A stretch of DNA of 64,000 nucleotides from Pyrinomonadaceae bacterium (GTDB lineage Bacteria > Acidobacteriota > Blastocatellia > Pyrinomonadales > Pyrinomonadaceae): assembly GCA_021228405.1 (NCBI GenBank), contig JAJQRF010000002.1:372001-436000 (forward strand), in the 5' to 3' direction. This document shows, piece after piece, positions 34,941 to 45,761 of the stretch (the first letter of the stretch is position 1; every line of letters starts with the position of its first letter). A model generated the notes under the pieces. The model saw nothing but the letters and a program-made list of their open reading frames with translations. It searched no databases and was not told the DNA's origin. A program made the position numbers and the translations under genes.

Positions 34941-37187
34941 TTAGTTAAAAATAAAAACTACGACCGCAATCTCGGATTCTTCAATTTCCTGACTTTCCAA
35001 CTTTAATTTCCAAACGCCTTTTTGAAAAGGTTTATCCGTTTCGAGCAGCCGAAACGCTTGTTTGGCTTCGGGCGTTCCCGTCAAACTTTGCGAAACGATC
35101 GCACCGTTTTGTGTAGAAAGCGTCGCGGAAACTTTGTTCGGCATCATTAGATTGATCGCCAGACGCTTGCCGTCCGTCACGGGAATTTCGATCTCGGTCG
35201 TTTGATTCGGTCTGAGTTTGATGCCGGTTGCAAAAGACGGTTCGGAGCTTTCCAGATCGTTTCTGACCTGAAGCGGAACATCGAAATTCGCGGGCTTGTA
35301 GCTTGCGCCGTAATTTCGCCGATTCGGGGAAAAATCATCAAACGTTTCGTCGGTCAAACTGCCCGTCACCGCGTCGATGTCAGGCTTGTGATTTCCCTTC
35401 GGACTGACCGCGAGCCATTGGTGAACGACTTTCATATTTGCCGTTTCGCCGAGCATAAATTCGTGTGTCGAAGGTGCAGTCGTATATTTGAAATTTTTGA
35501 GAAAATCCCTGCTCTGCCATAATGCCGAACCTGCCGGAACGAGTCCGTCGCCGAGCGTAGTCAGTTGACAGGTTTTGTTGTAGCCGTGTCCGACCAAGCC
35601 GTAGAATTTCGTGCCTTTCGTCGCAGTATAACGGCGATTGAATTCCTGCATATTGTTGTATGTGATCTCACGAAAAGCTTCGCCGCTGCGGTTGAAAAAG
35701 CGTGAAATGATATTATCGACCCCGACCGAACACGGCGTTCCTCTATTCGGCGTGCCGACCATAACGAAATTCGTGACGGTCGGTTTCCCGTCGGCAAGCT
35801 GTCCCATCGAATCGTTGATATAAACTCTGCCCGCCAAACCGCCCGTCGAATGTCCGACCAGATCGACGTGCCACGCGTTCGTTCTTTCCTGCATTTCCCT
35901 GATTCTTTTTTCGACTTCGGGCGCATTTTCAGCCGCGCTTTTGCTCGGCAGAATTCGCGCGTAATCGACCGCCCAATGCGCCGATTTCATATTTTCAAAG
36001 TAGCTTAGAAACTGCGAAAAAGAATATTTGTCCGTCCACATTCCGGGAATTACGATGACGGGTTTCGGACGGACTTCGATGTTTTCGGTGCGTGAATCTT
36101 CCGTAATTTTGACCTGTATCTGCCGATTTATCTCGGGCTGATTCAGTTCGCCCGATTCCTTCCACGCATAGCCCGACGTGTCCCACATATAAACGATCTC
36201 TTTTTCCTCGTTCGCATCGACCGAGATCGGCATTTTGCCTTCGGGCAGAAGCGCGTTTTCCTTGAGTTCACGAACTTCGAGCGACGTTTGTCTGGTTTCG
36301 CCCGAAAGATTGGCGATCTTGGCGACGACTTTCACGAAATTTCCGTCGACCGTGTAATTATTGATTTTTATCCAATTGTTGTAGGTCGGATGAAGCGGCT
36401 GATAAAGTTCGACCTCGGTAATCATCAAAGGCGCGCCGCATTTTTGCAGCGACCAGCTCATCGTTTCTTCCATTCCGCTAATGCCCTTCTGCGTAAAACT
36501 TCCTGAAAGACGATTCGGATTTTTCGGGTCGATGCGGTGCGAACCGTCCGAGATCAGAGAATTTCCGCTGATCGAAGTTTCGGTCGGCGGCATTTTTTCA
36601 TCAACGCCTTTCTTGTTCGTGCATTGTCCGCTGAAAGATGAAGTAAAAGAACCTTGCTTTTCGCCGCGAATCGGCGAAAAAGCGACCGAAACGTTATAAG
36701 TTCCGTCATCGTTAATGCCGACCGTCACGTTTCCTTCCGCGTTAGCATCGTTTCCTTCGATCCTGGTCGTGGTCGCAAACTTTCCCGTCTGCGTCCGCCA
36801 GGTTTTTCCACGGTCGCACGAAACTCTTTCTTTTGAAGAAGTGTTTTCTTCGGACGTTAATTTGGAGCTAACGGCGGCTTTGACCTTCGTCGAACCGTCC
36901 TTTTCCGCCGTTTCCGTCACGAGCGCGCGACCTTTATATTCGTAGCGCATCTCGCTCACGGTCGAATCTTCGCCGCCTGCCGCACCTGAAATTCTGGGCG
37001 TAGTTTTGGCTTCGCCCGAAACTTGCGTCCGCGAATACTTGACGCTGCCGACCCACGCGCCCGAACATTTTTTGACGGCAGGTTTCGTTTGCACGGTTTT
37101 CTTTTGTCCGAAAATCATCGAATTCGTAAAACTGAAAATAATTGCTAAAACTGTTAATTGTTTGAAAAAATTTGATCTGCTCTGCAT
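34941..37187 (-). CDS. secreted alpha/beta hydrolase, lipase or PGAP1-like
   Basis: Encodes 748 residues with a signal peptide (QLTVLAIIFSFTNSMIFGQ). The N-terminal 260 residues form beta-rich repeats with cysteines. A bacterial-type beta-sandwich (MITEVELYQPLHPTYNNWIKINNY) follows. The hydrolase domain begins at KPVIVIPGMWTDKYSFSQF, the usual oxyanion region, and has nucleophile motif DLVGHSTGGLAGRVYI (GHSxGG). Candidate Asp and His lie in LGDGLVPAGSALW and STHEFMLG. The C-terminal 130 residues are a beta-sandwich with no obvious anchor. A secreted esterase or lipase is likely; the substrate is unknown. Confidence 0.8.
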   Translation of the reverse strand: MQSRSNFFKQLTVLAIIFSFTNSMIFGQKKTVQTKPAVKKCSGAWVGSVKYSRTQVSGEAKTTPRISGAAGGEDSTVSEMRYEYKGRALVTETAEKDGSTKVKAAVSSKLTSEENTSSKERVSCDRGKTWRTQTGKFATTTRIEGNDANAEGNVTVGINDDGTYNVSVAFSPIRGEKQGSFTSSFSGQCTNKKGVDEKMPPTETSISGNSLISDGSHRIDPKNPNRLSGSFTQKGISGMEETMSWSLQKCGAPLMITEVELYQPLHPTYNNWIKINNYTVDGNFVKVVAKIANLSGETRQTSLEVRELKENALLPEGKMPISVDANEEKEIVYMWDTSGYAWKESGELNQPEINRQIQVKITEDSRTENIEVRPKPVIVIPGMWTDKYSFSQFLSYFENMKSAHWAVDYARILPSKSAAENAPEVEKRIREMQERTNAWHVDLVGHSTGGLAGRVYINDSMGQLADGKPTVTNFVMVGTPNRGTPCSVGVDNIISRFFNRSGEAFREITYNNMQEFNRRYTATKGTKFYGLVGHGYNKTCQLTTLGDGLVPAGSALWQSRDFLKNFKYTTAPSTHEFMLGETANMKVVHQWLAVSPKGNHKPDIDAVTGSLTDETFDDFSPNRRNYGASYKPANFDVPLQVRNDLESSEPSFATGIKLRPNQTTEIEIPVTDGKRLAINLMMPNKVSATLSTQNGAIVSQSLTGTPEAKQAFRLLETDKPFQKGVWKLKLESQEIEESEIAVVVFIFN

Positions 37188-37503
37188 ATTGAATAGTTTC
37201 CTTCCTTTTATCGCCTTCGGATTTCGGCTTCCAAATACTATTGCGAAAAATGAAGAGAAAAAATCTCAATAAAATCAAAAAAAATATAAAAGAGCGGTTT
37301 TCCGCATATTTTCTATGGCGATTGGCAGGACGGCACCGGAAAAGTTTACGAATTTATTTTTTCGGATTGTCGAAAATCAGTTTGAATGAGTTTTGAAATT
37401 ACAATATTTTTAAGAAATGCGAAAATTTATTTCTCCCGTGTGTTAATAATTCTTTGCCGTGCGCGTTTATATATTTGGAAGACGCTTTTTCAAGGAGATG
37501 AAC
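37188..37503. other. 316-base divergent intergenic region
   Basis: It lies between the divergent lipase-like and sigma factor genes. It is AT-rich, with runs such as AAAAAATATAAAAG. A ribosome site AAGGAG (37492-37497) ends the region. I see no ECF-type autoregulated promoter with confidence. Confidence 0.4.
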
Positions 37504-38118
37504 GTGAGCACCACTACTGCCAGAAATATGCTATTTACGAGCGAATCGAGCGACGCTGCGGACGGCGCGATACAGAATAATCTGATCGCGGAAAGTGCGG
37601 CACTTGAAGAGCTCGGAGCTCTTTTTCGCGACCATCACAAGACGGTTTTCCGTATTGCCTACCGCATTACAGGCAGCCGGAGCGATGCCGAAGACGTTTT
37701 GCAAACTATCTTTCTGCGGCTCACGCCCAGTCGACGCGATCTTTCGCCGAATCCCGAAGGGTATCTGCATCGGGCGGCGGTCAACGCTTCGCTCGACCTG
37801 ATCAGACGACGCGCCCGTGCTAATTTCGTCGCTTTGGACAACATAGATTTTAGTCAAAATGCAAAACTTTCCACGCCGAGTCCGGAAGACGGTTTTGCTG
37901 ATGGCGAACTGCGCGAGTTGATTCGTCACGCGGTCGCAAAACTCGAAGGACGCGCCGCAACCGCTTTCGCGCTTCGTTATTTTGAAGGTTACGACAACGC
38001 CCGTATCGCCAAAGTTTTAGGCACTTCGCAATTGGTCGTCGCGGTCACGCTGCACCGCGCCCGAACGCGTCTTCGTAAAGAAATCGGCAATTATTTGGAG
38101 AAACATCATGAAGCTTAA
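37504..38118 (+). CDS. ECF-type RNA polymerase sigma factor
   Basis: Encodes 204 residues from GTG at 37504, chosen because AAGGAG lies six bases upstream; ATG at 37498 overlaps the spacing and is possible. Sigma region 2 shows [34 protein letters not shown]. Region 4 shows [48 protein letters not shown]. This is a classic sigma-24-type ECF. It overlaps the next gene, a zf-HC2/FecR protein, by 11 bases, the standard sigma/anti-sigma arrangement. The signal is presumably transmitted by that membrane partner. Confidence 0.9.
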   Translation: MSTTTARNMLFTSESSDAADGAIQNNLIAESAALEELGALFRDHHKTVFRIAYRITGSRSDAEDVLQTIFLRLTPSRRDLSPNPEGYLHRAAVNASLDLIRRRARANFVALDNIDFSQNAKLSTPSPEDGFADGELRELIRHAVAKLEGRAATAFALRYFEGYDNARIAKVLGTSQLVVAVTLHRARTRLRKEIGNYLEKHHEA

Positions 38119-40900
38119 AAAACAAGATTTGGACGCAATTATTGACGACGCGACGCGTGCCGTGCGCGACGAACAGATTGACGAATCGGTTATCGATCAA
38201 TCGGCGGCACATATCTGGGCGCGGGTCAGCGAGCAGATTTCGGACGGAAAAATTTTAACCGCAGATTTAAAAGGAAATAATATGAACATTAAAAAAACTG
38301 CCGAACATATTGACGGATGCGCGGATTTTCAATCGCTCATTCCGGCATATTTAGACAAAAAACTTTCGATGGCGCGCGCGTTGCTCCTGGAAGACCATAC
38401 GAGTGAATGTATTCCGTGCAGACGCGCGTTAAAAGAGCAGCGGGCAACCAAGACGGCAAAATCGCCCGTCTTTGTTTTGCCGCAACCTGTTACCAAGCGC
38501 AAAAACGACACTAAGCCGACATTTTTGCAAAAAATGAATAAAGCGAAAACGGTGCGTTGGAGCATTGCCGCCGCGCTTGCCGTCTGCCTCGGATTGGCAG
38601 GAATGTTCGCGTTCGAGCGATTCGATTGGTCGGGACGCACTTTGGCGGCGACGCTCGAAAATGCGAACGGCGCGGTTTATGTCGTTTCCGATTCGCAGGA
38701 GGGTCGCCAGCTTTCGCCCGGCGAACAGCTTCAAAAAGGCGAACGCGTTAGAACGGCAAAGGATTCAAACGCGGTTTTACGATTGGCGGACGGTTCGACG
38801 GTCGAAATGCGCGAACGCTCGGAGTTTTCGGTAAGCGAAAACAGACGCGGCGTAACGATCAAGCTCGACCGCGGCGACGTGATCGTCGAAGCTGCAAAGC
38901 AGGATAAAGGTCGTTTGTATGTTCAAACGCCCGATTCGCTCGTTTCCGTCAAAGGCACGATCTTCGCGGTCGAAAGCGGCACGAAAGGTTCACGCGTTTC
39001 GGTCGTCGAAGGCGAAGTCAAAGTAAATCACGCGGGCAAAGACGAAACTTTGTTGCCCGGCGATCAAACAACCACAAATCAAAGTCTCGATAAAACTTCC
39101 GTTCCGCAAACGGTCGCCTGGAGCCGCAACGCCGCGCGTTACGCCAATCTCGTTTCGGAATTGGCGAAACTGCGCCGCGATATTGACCAGCGCGTCCAAT
39201 TACCCGGTGTTCGTTATTCTTCAAAATTCGTCGATCTCGTGCCTGAAAACACCGTGTTTTACGCGGCATTACCGAATTTGACCCAATCGCTTGCCGAATC
39301 CGAGCGGATTATGCAGGAACGAATCAGCCAAAATCCTGCGCTTGCCGAATGGTGGAAAGGCAAAAAAGGCACAGGTGCAAATGAACAAACTCTGGCGCGT
39401 GTTCGTGAATTCGGCTCATATCTCGGTGACGAGATCGTCGTCAGCGCGAAAATGGATGCAAAAGGCGAACCGCACGGCGTTTTGGTTTTGAGTGAAGTTA
39501 AAGATTCTGAAAACTTCCGCGCTTTTCTTAACGGACAAATTTCGGAGCTGGCAAATAAAACGGGTAATGAGCCGAAAGTGAGCATTATTGAAGACCCGCT
39601 GACGGCGAAGGCGGCAAACACTTCCGCTTCAAATTCAAAACCCGAAGAAATTTTCGTTTGGATCAATAATGGTATTTTTGCGGCTTCCCCGCAAATCGAA
39701 CTTTTGCGCGGACTGGCGGCGACAGAAAACGCACCTGATACGAATTTATTCAAGAATTCGCCGTTTTATCAGCGTATCAATGACGTTTACAAAGACGGCG
39801 CGGGCATTTTGGTCGCCGCCGATCTCGAAAAGATCGTCGCGCAGGCGGTCAGCGGCGATAAAAAGCCGAACGCCGAAAAACGCGCCGAAGGTTTGTCGCA
39901 ACTCGGCGTGACAAATCTGCGTCACTTTATCGTCGAACAAAAGCAAACCGACGGCAAAACTTTGAGCCGTGCGGCGTTGACCTTCAGCGAACCGAATCGC
40001 GGAATCGCCACGTGGCTTGCCGCGCCGGGCGCGATGGGCGCACTCGATTTCGTTTCGCCGAATGCGAATGTCGCAACGGCTTTCGTAGTCAAAAAACCCG
40101 AACTTTTGGTTGACGATCTTCTCGGATTTTTGGAAACGGTCGATCCGAATCTGAAACGCCAGATGGAAGAAATCGAAAAATCCCAGGGAATCAGCATTCG
40201 CAACGATTTTGCCGCGCCGCTCGGCGGTGAATTTGCTTTCGCGATCGACGGTCCGCTTCTGCCGACACCTTCGTGGAAAGTCGTTCTGGAAGTTTACGAT
40301 CAGGCGAAATTGCAAAGCACGTTTGAACGCGCAGTTGAAAAACTCAATCAATTTTCCGTGCTTCACGGCAAAGGAAAGTTGAGTTTGGAAAGCGTGAAAT
40401 CGGGCGACCGCACCTTTTATTCGATAAAATCCGCGAGCACCGGAATGGAAGTCAATTACACCTACGCAAACGGCTATCTCGTCGCCGCGCCGAGCAAAGC
40501 CTTACTCGATCAATCGCTCGCAAACCGCGACGCGGGCAACACGCTCGTTCGTTCATCGAGATTTATGAGCGCGCTTCCGCAGGACGGCAACACAAATTTC
40601 TCAGCGATTTTCTACCACGATCTTGCACCGTTGATGAAGCCGTTGGCTGAAAGAATGAAAACGGCAGGCGGTAAAGATTTGACCGAAGAACAGCAAAAAT
40701 CGCTCGGTTCGATCGACGCGAATGCGCCGCCGACGCTGGTTTATGCCTACGCCGAAGGAAGCCGCATTACCATCGCGGCAAATACCGAAGGCGGTGCTTT
40801 CGGTTTGAGTCCGTCAAGTTTAATCGGTTTGCCCAATTCATTTGAAATGCAGAATATTTTAATGAACGCACTCCGCGATAAAAACGTAGAGAAAAAATAG
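38108..40900 (+). CDS. large zf-HC2/FecR-type anti-sigma factor with long extracytoplasmic domain
   Basis: Encodes 930 residues. A cytoplasmic zinc-binding anti-sigma module lies at about 60-110, with [13 protein letters not shown] (HxxxCxxC). One membrane helix follows ([19 protein letters not shown], about 150-168). A FecR-like beta domain comes next ([37 protein letters not shown], then [11 protein letters not shown]). The C-terminal about 550 residues resemble DUF3352-type modules ([26 protein letters not shown]) and are far longer than usual anti-sigma proteins. GGAG lies upstream of the ATG, within the sigma gene. It should hold the sigma factor at the membrane and sense envelope state. 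Confidence 0.85.
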   Translation: MKLKKQDLDAIIDDATRAVRDEQIDESVIDQSAAHIWARVSEQISDGKILTADLKGNNMNIKKTAEHIDGCADFQSLIPAYLDKKLSMARALLLEDHTSECIPCRRALKEQRATKTAKSPVFVLPQPVTKRKNDTKPTFLQKMNKAKTVRWSIAAALAVCLGLAGMFAFERFDWSGRTLAATLENANGAVYVVSDSQEGRQLSPGEQLQKGERVRTAKDSNAVLRLADGSTVEMRERSEFSVSENRRGVTIKLDRGDVIVEAAKQDKGRLYVQTPDSLVSVKGTIFAVESGTKGSRVSVVEGEVKVNHAGKDETLLPGDQTTTNQSLDKTSVPQTVAWSRNAARYANLVSELAKLRRDIDQRVQLPGVRYSSKFVDLVPENTVFYAALPNLTQSLAESERIMQERISQNPALAEWWKGKKGTGANEQTLARVREFGSYLGDEIVVSAKMDAKGEPHGVLVLSEVKDSENFRAFLNGQISELANKTGNEPKVSIIEDPLTAKAANTSASNSKPEEIFVWINNGIFAASPQIELLRGLAATENAPDTNLFKNSPFYQRINDVYKDGAGILVAADLEKIVAQAVSGDKKPNAEKRAEGLSQLGVTNLRHFIVEQKQTDGKTLSRAALTFSEPNRGIATWLAAPGAMGALDFVSPNANVATAFVVKKPELLVDDLLGFLETVDPNLKRQMEEIEKSQGISIRNDFAAPLGGEFAFAIDGPLLPTPSWKVVLEVYDQAKLQSTFERAVEKLNQFSVLHGKGKLSLESVKSGDRTFYSIKSASTGMEVNYTYANGYLVAAPSKALLDQSLANRDAGNTLVRSSRFMSALPQDGNTNFSAIFYHDLAPLMKPLAERMKTAGGKDLTEEQQKSLGSIDANAPPTLVYAYAEGSRITIAANTEGGAFGLSPSSLIGLPNSFEMQNILMNALRDKNVEKK

Positions 40901-40930
40901 TGGGTAAAATAAATCCAATTTGAAACATAG

Positions 40931-40965
40931 ATCGACGGACAAATTTTAGCGTCCGTCGATTTTTA
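40931..40965 (+). terminator. terminator after the anti-sigma gene
   Basis: ATCGACGGAC (40931-40940) pairs perfectly with GTCCGTCGAT (40951-40960) around a 10-base loop, followed by a T run. It separates the sigma/anti-sigma pair from the ABC operon. Confidence 0.85.
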
Positions 40966-41007
40966 TTATGTTATGATGACTCAAAAAAATGCGGGAATTA
41001 AAAAGTG

Positions 41008-42003
41008 ATGGCTGAAATGACAAATGTCATCGAACTCGAACACCTGAGCGTGACGTTCGGAAAACGTCCGATCTTAAAATCTCTCGACGGCGCGCTCAAA
41101 GGGCGCGCGATCGGTTTGCTCGGACCGAACGGCGCGGGAAAAACGACGCTCATTCACACCTTGCTCGGCTTTCATCCGCCGACTTCGGGGACAGCACGGA
41201 TTTTCGGGCAGGATATTGCAACGGAAGCAAAAAAAGTGCGTGCATCGATCGGTTATATGCCCGAACGTGATGCTTTTATCGCCAAAATGTCGTGCGTCAA
41301 TTTCGTGCGGCTGATGGCGGAGCTTTCCGGCATTCCGGCGCGTCACGCGCTCGAACGCGCTCACGAAGCATTGTTTTACGTCGGTCTGGGTGAAGCGCGC
41401 TATCGTCCGGTTGACAGCTATTCGCTCGGGATGAAACAACTTGCCAAACTCGCGCAGGCAATCGTGCACGGACCGAAACTAATCATCTTAGACGAACCGA
41501 CGAACGGACTCGATCCGCCGACGCGCAGTCGGATGATCTCGCTGATTCGTCAGATTCGCGACGGCGGACGCGCACGGATTCTTTTGTCGTCGCACCTTTT
41601 GCGGGATGTCGAAGAATGTTGTGACGAAATTCTCGTATTAAAGGACGGATACATCGCCGCCAACTGTAATCTCGAAGAAGAGCGCAAAGCGAATCGTAAA
41701 TTTATCGAACTCGAAACGCGCGGCGGCGACCGAAAGGCTTTTGCCGAATCAATCGGCGCATTGGGTTGCGATTACGCGCTTTCCGGTGAGCGGCGGTTGA
41801 AGGTAATAATGCAGGAAACCGTCGAAATAAAGGATTTATATCGGCTCGCATTTGAACACGAAGTCCAGATCAGAAGGCTCAATTTCAAGCGTGATTCGCT
41901 CGAAGAAATTTTTCTGAAAGCGATGGAAAACGAAAATCCGGCGAATGGCGAAAATATCTCGGTCGGCAATGGAAACGGGAGGGCGGACAATGGCGGTTTA
42001 TGA
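41008..42003 (+). CDS. ABC transporter ATPase (ABC-2 type exporter), first of two
   Basis: Encodes 331 residues from ATG at 41008; GTG at 41005 is also possible. It has Walker [12 protein letters not shown], signature [15 protein letters not shown], Walker [18 protein letters not shown] and H loop LLSSHLL. The C-terminal extension of about 100 residues is typical of the DrrA/CcmA-like exporter group. It heads a four-gene set ATPase-permease-ATPase-permease with overlapping starts, so all four are probably made together. Substrate unknown. Confidence 0.9.
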   Translation: MAEMTNVIELEHLSVTFGKRPILKSLDGALKGRAIGLLGPNGAGKTTLIHTLLGFHPPTSGTARIFGQDIATEAKKVRASIGYMPERDAFIAKMSCVNFVRLMAELSGIPARHALERAHEALFYVGLGEARYRPVDSYSLGMKQLAKLAQAIVHGPKLIILDEPTNGLDPPTRSRMISLIRQIRDGGRARILLSSHLLRDVEECCDEILVLKDGYIAANCNLEEERKANRKFIELETRGGDRKAFAESIGALGCDYALSGERRLKVIMQETVEIKDLYRLAFEHEVQIRRLNFKRDSLEEIFLKAMENENPANGENISVGNGNGRADNGGL

Positions 42004-42907
42004 ACATTTATACAGCGCGTTTGAAGGCGAAAAGCATTCCGCTTGGTCGCGCTTTCTGGTCATTCCGCGTTACGCGTTGCGCGAAGTATTTAAATCGAAA
42101 CTGCTCGTGACGATGTTTATTTTGTGCTTTATTTACCCGCTCGTCGCGGCGATTCTGGTTTACCTGCATCATAACGCGAACGCGCTTTCGATGCTTCAAT
42201 TAAACGTTCGCGAACTGCTTCCGATAGACGCTTCCTTTTTCCGCACGTTTTTGGAAATTCAAGGCGCGTTTTCGTTTATCCTGACGGTTTTGATCGCGCC
42301 GCCGCTGATTTCGCGTGATCTGTCGAACAACGCTTTGCCGCTTTATTTGTGCCGTCCGCTTTCACGCACCGAATACGTTCTGGGAAAAATGGCGGTCATC
42401 GTGTTTCTGCTGTCGGTCGTGACGTGGGTTCCGGGTTTGTTAATTTTCTTTTTTCAGGCTTCTCAGGGCGGATTTGATTGGCTGTGGGCGAATCTTTGGA
42501 TGATCTGGGCGATCTTCTTCGGATTTACGGTTTGGATCATCCTGCTGTCATTGCTTTCGCTCGCTGTATCGGCATTCGTCAAATGGCGCGTTGTCGCCAG
42601 CGGCGCATTGCTCGGACTTTTCTTCATTCCGAGCGCATTTGCCCAAATAGTCAACGGTCTTTTTATCACACACGCCGGAAATTTGATGAGTATGTGGGCT
42701 TCGATGAACAGCATTTGGCGCGGTTTGTTCGGACTTTTTGATCGTCAGGCGGCAACTGTCCGCGCACGCGGAGCGAATCGGCAAATGATTGAACTTGTCA
42801 TGATGGAACCGCCGCTTTGGGCTTCGTGGCTGGTGATCGCATTGGTTTGCGCCGTCTGCGTTTGGCTGCTCACGCGCAAAGTGCGCGCTTACGAGGTGAT
42901 CGGATGA
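41990..42907 (+). CDS. ABC-2 type permease, first of two
   Basis: Encodes 305 residues with the ribosome site GGGAGG upstream of ATG at 41990, overlapping the previous stop by 14 bases. About six membrane helices are seen ([67 protein letters not shown]). The phrase [28 protein letters not shown], conserved in ABC-2 permeases of the NosY/GldF kind, supports the call. It pairs with the upstream ATPase. Confidence 0.85.
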   Translation: MAVYEHLYSAFEGEKHSAWSRFLVIPRYALREVFKSKLLVTMFILCFIYPLVAAILVYLHHNANALSMLQLNVRELLPIDASFFRTFLEIQGAFSFILTVLIAPPLISRDLSNNALPLYLCRPLSRTEYVLGKMAVIVFLLSVVTWVPGLLIFFFQASQGGFDWLWANLWMIWAIFFGFTVWIILLSLLSLAVSAFVKWRVVASGALLGLFFIPSAFAQIVNGLFITHAGNLMSMWASMNSIWRGLFGLFDRQAATVRARGANRQMIELVMMEPPLWASWLVIALVCAVCVWLLTRKVRAYEVIG

Positions 42908-43908
42908 CACAATCGACGGCAACATTGCAAAAATCGACAAATCCAAGTGTTTCCACCGCTTTGCCTGCTTCAGAAATGATCGTTTTTGAGGACGTTTCAA
43001 AGTTTTACGGCGAAATTCTCGGCGTAAACCGGGTAAATTTGCAGATTAACCCGGGAATTACGAGCCTCGTCGGACCGAACGGTTCGGGCAAAACGACTCT
43101 GATGAATTTGATGACCGGCTTGATAAAACCGACGAGCGGAAGCATCAAAGTTCTCGGACTATCGCCCGACGAACCGGAAAAACTCTTTCGGAAACTCGGT
43201 TATTGTTCGCAATTCGATTCGTTTCCGCGCGGCGCGACCGCTCGCGAATTTATCGAATTTTACCTGCGCGTTCACGGTTTCACGAAACAGGAAACGCGGG
43301 AAATGACGCAAAACGCGCTCGAACGCGTGTCTTTGACGGAAGCCGCCGACCGCAAAGTTTCCGCTTTCAGCAAAGGAATGCGCCAACGCGTCCGGCTTGC
43401 TCAATCGATTGCGCACAATCCTTCGGTGCTGGTTCTGGACGAACCATTGAACGGGCTCGACCCGATGGCGCGTGCCGAAATCATTCGTCTTTTCCGTCAA
43501 CTTGCCGACGCGGGAATGTATCTGATTATTTCGAGTCACATTCTGCACGAAGTCGATATGATGTCGGATAATGTCGTGCTGATGCTTAACGGCTATGTCG
43601 TTGCAGAAGGCGAAGTTCACGGCGTGCGCGATGAGATTGACGATCATCCGATTCAAATTTTGATTCGCTGTGACCGTCCGCAGATTCTCGCGGCGCGTCT
43701 TTTTGAACACGAATCGGTCGTCGAAGCACGGATTCACAAAGACTGCCAGGGTTTATTCGTCAAAACGCGCCGACCCGATGATTTTTATCTTTTGCTTAAC
43801 CAAATCATCACCGAACAAAATTTACAGATCGAATCGGTTGCGCCGGTTGACGACGATCTGAACGCCGTTTATCAATATTTGATCACGTCAGACGGAGGGC
43901 AAAATTAA
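42904..43908 (+). CDS. ABC transporter ATPase (ABC-2 type exporter), second of two
   Basis: Encodes 334 residues; ATGA overlap with the previous stop at 42904-42907. It has Walker [15 protein letters not shown], signature [15 protein letters not shown], Walker [17 protein letters not shown] and H loop ISSHILHEV. It is clearly related to the first ATPase but not identical, so the exporter may use a heteromeric motor or two separate transporters may share one operon. Confidence 0.9.
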   Translation: MTQSTATLQKSTNPSVSTALPASEMIVFEDVSKFYGEILGVNRVNLQINPGITSLVGPNGSGKTTLMNLMTGLIKPTSGSIKVLGLSPDEPEKLFRKLGYCSQFDSFPRGATAREFIEFYLRVHGFTKQETREMTQNALERVSLTEAADRKVSAFSKGMRQRVRLAQSIAHNPSVLVLDEPLNGLDPMARAEIIRLFRQLADAGMYLIISSHILHEVDMMSDNVVLMLNGYVVAEGEVHGVRDEIDDHPIQILIRCDRPQILAARLFEHESVVEARIHKDCQGLFVKTRRPDDFYLLLNQIITEQNLQIESVAPVDDDLNAVYQYLITSDGGQN

Positions 43909-44804
43909 TGAGCTCGACACCTGAAACGATAGATCGATCCGACACGACGAATATGAATCAAGCGAATATCAGCAAGACGGAAAATTCTTCATTCAAACTA
44001 TGGACAAGACAAACGCTTGCTATTTTGAACCTCGAAATCAGAAAAAACTTTTTGAGCCGCCGCGCGCTTTTACTTTATCTGATCGCCGGGTCCCCGATCG
44101 TGTTGCTGTCGCTTTTTGCGGTCTTTCGGATGGAAACGGACGATGCGGGAAGTTTTAACGAACTGTCGGAAGCCTTTGCCGCGATCTACGGCGGATTGAT
44201 TTTGCGGACGCTCGTCTTTTTCGGCTGCGGATGGGTTTTTATGAATCTTTTTCGCGGCGAAGTGATCGACCGAAGTTTGCATTATTACTTTCTCGCGCCC
44301 GTTCGCCGTGAAGTTCTCGTCGTCGGTAAATATTTGTCGGGACTCATCGCAACGGTTGCGCTTTTCAGCCTCACGACCGTCGCTTCGATGCTGATACTTT
44401 ATTTTTCGATCTATCCGGCTGAATCGGGCAGATTTTTCGTAGAAGGCGCAGGGTTAGTGCAAATGCTCTCATATGCAGGAGTTACGGTTCTGGCTTGCAT
44501 CGGCTACGGCGCGGCATTTCTGCTGGTCGGATTGTTTTTCCGCAACCCGATCATTCCGGCACTTTTCCTTTACGGTTGGGAATGGATCAACTTTTTGCTT
44601 CCGCCGCTTCTGAAAAAAGTGAGCGTGATTCATTATCTGCATTCGCTCGTTCCGGTTCCGATGTCGGAAGGACCTTTAGCCGTTCTCGCCGAACCGACCC
44701 CGGCTTGGATTTCGGTGCCGAGCCTTATTTTATTTACGGGCATCGTTTTATTTTTGGCGAGCCGACACATTCGACGAATGGAAATCAGCTATGCAGGCGA
44801 TTGA
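43908..44804 (+). CDS. ABC-2 type permease, second of two
   Basis: Encodes 298 residues, with its ATG overlapping the preceding TAA by one base. Membrane helices include ALLLYLIAGSPIVLLSLFAVF, GLILRTLVFFGCGWVFMNLF, VALFSLTTVASMLILYFSI and AGVTVLACIGYGAAFLLVGLFF. The phrase FRGEVIDRSLHYYFLAPVRREVLVVGKYLSG matches ABC-2 permeases. It is the last gene of the exporter operon. Confidence 0.85.
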   Translation: MSSTPETIDRSDTTNMNQANISKTENSSFKLWTRQTLAILNLEIRKNFLSRRALLLYLIAGSPIVLLSLFAVFRMETDDAGSFNELSEAFAAIYGGLILRTLVFFGCGWVFMNLFRGEVIDRSLHYYFLAPVRREVLVVGKYLSGLIATVALFSLTTVASMLILYFSIYPAESGRFFVEGAGLVQMLSYAGVTVLACIGYGAAFLLVGLFFRNPIIPALFLYGWEWINFLLPPLLKKVSVIHYLHSLVPVPMSEGPLAVLAEPTPAWISVPSLILFTGIVLFLASRHIRRMEISYAGD

Positions 44805-44837
44805 AAAGTAATCCCGGAATCGGCGCATTTAAAGTTA

Positions 44838-44934
44838 TTTCCCGCAAAAAACGCGGAAAGACACAGAAACTATCAGAATTTATTTAAAGCCGATCTGCAA
44901 ATAATTCGTTTTTCCGTGTATTTCTGCGGGTAAA
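44838..44934. repeat. imperfect inverted repeat between convergent genes
   Basis: The left arm (about 44838-44866) reads TTTCCCGCAAAAAACGCGG and on. The right arm (about 44909-44934) is its near reverse complement, ending CTGCGGGTAAA. The repeat fills the gap between the ABC permease (plus) and the DUF2063 gene (minus) and may act as a terminator or be a mobile palindrome. Confidence 0.6.
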
Positions 44935-44940
44935 TTTTTC

Positions 44941-45756
44941 TCAATCCGCGCCGACACTCTCAACACGTAAAAAGTCTGCGGCGATAAAATTCTTTCTCCA
45001 CATTTGCCAGACATTTTCAAAATCTTTCGCGTCAAATCCAAATTTGTAGACAGTTTGATCTTTGGCTTCGGCAACTGATTCACCGTCGCGAAGTTTTTCG
45101 AGGAAAAAATATTGAGCCGGATTTATTTCCAACAAATTCAGCCGAAAATTGTAACGGCTGACGGTGCAGAAGCTCGTTTCTTCAAACGGCAATTCCGGCT
45201 CGTTTTTATTGACGACATCGAGATAATATCGGCAAACGGGGTATGTGTGGCGAAAGAGATGGAAAACGGGAATGAGTTTTAAGGATTCGTCGGTCGTGGA
45301 ATCATCCGCCAAAACGATCTTTTCGTCGGCGTGTTCGTCAAAAATTATCGACAGCGAATATTCAAAATTCGCCAGTTCGATCATAAAATCGATCCACGAT
45401 TCTTTTTCTGCGGAACCTGCGTCGGGACGAGTTTCCTGAAGATGCGCGGCGAAATTTTTGCCGAGGTCGTTTAATGTGTAACTGCCGGAAGGATATGCTT
45501 CCAGATATTGATCGGCAAACATTTGAAACAAATCTTCGCCGAGCGCGAAAGCGAGCGCGCTGAACTGGTTTTTCATACAATCGCGCAGACGCGCAATGTA
45601 GCTTTGCCGATAAATCCGCAAATGCCTTTCCGCGCTCAAACGGCTCGAATCGTTGACAAAATCCGCCGTGTTTGCCGAATCGAATTCGGGCGAAACTAAA
45701 ACGGATTGCATCCAATTTTGAATTTGTGCGAGATTTTTCTGAGTGTCTGTCGGCAT
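44941..45756 (-). CDS. DUF2063 protein (HvfC/BufC-like, MNIO partner)
   Basis: Encodes 271 residues. The first half has the DUF2063 pattern: LAQIQNWMQSVLVSP, then SAERHLRIYRQSYIARLRDCMKNQFSALAFALGEDLFQMFADQYLEAYPSGSYTLNDLG. In bufferin and methanobactin-like systems such proteins are the partner that delivers the precursor peptide to the DUF692 enzyme. It begins 5 bases after that gene here, so the pairing is clear. No signal peptide; cytoplasmic. It is the last gene of the four-gene locus. Confidence 0.85.
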   Translation of the reverse strand: MPTDTQKNLAQIQNWMQSVLVSPEFDSANTADFVNDSSRLSAERHLRIYRQSYIARLRDCMKNQFSALAFALGEDLFQMFADQYLEAYPSGSYTLNDLGKNFAAHLQETRPDAGSAEKESWIDFMIELANFEYSLSIIFDEHADEKIVLADDSTTDESLKLIPVFHLFRHTYPVCRYYLDVVNKNEPELPFEETSFCTVSRYNFRLNLLEINPAQYFFLEKLRDGESVAEAKDQTVYKFGFDAKDFENVWQMWRKNFIAADFLRVESVGAD

Positions 45757-45761
45757 AAAAT

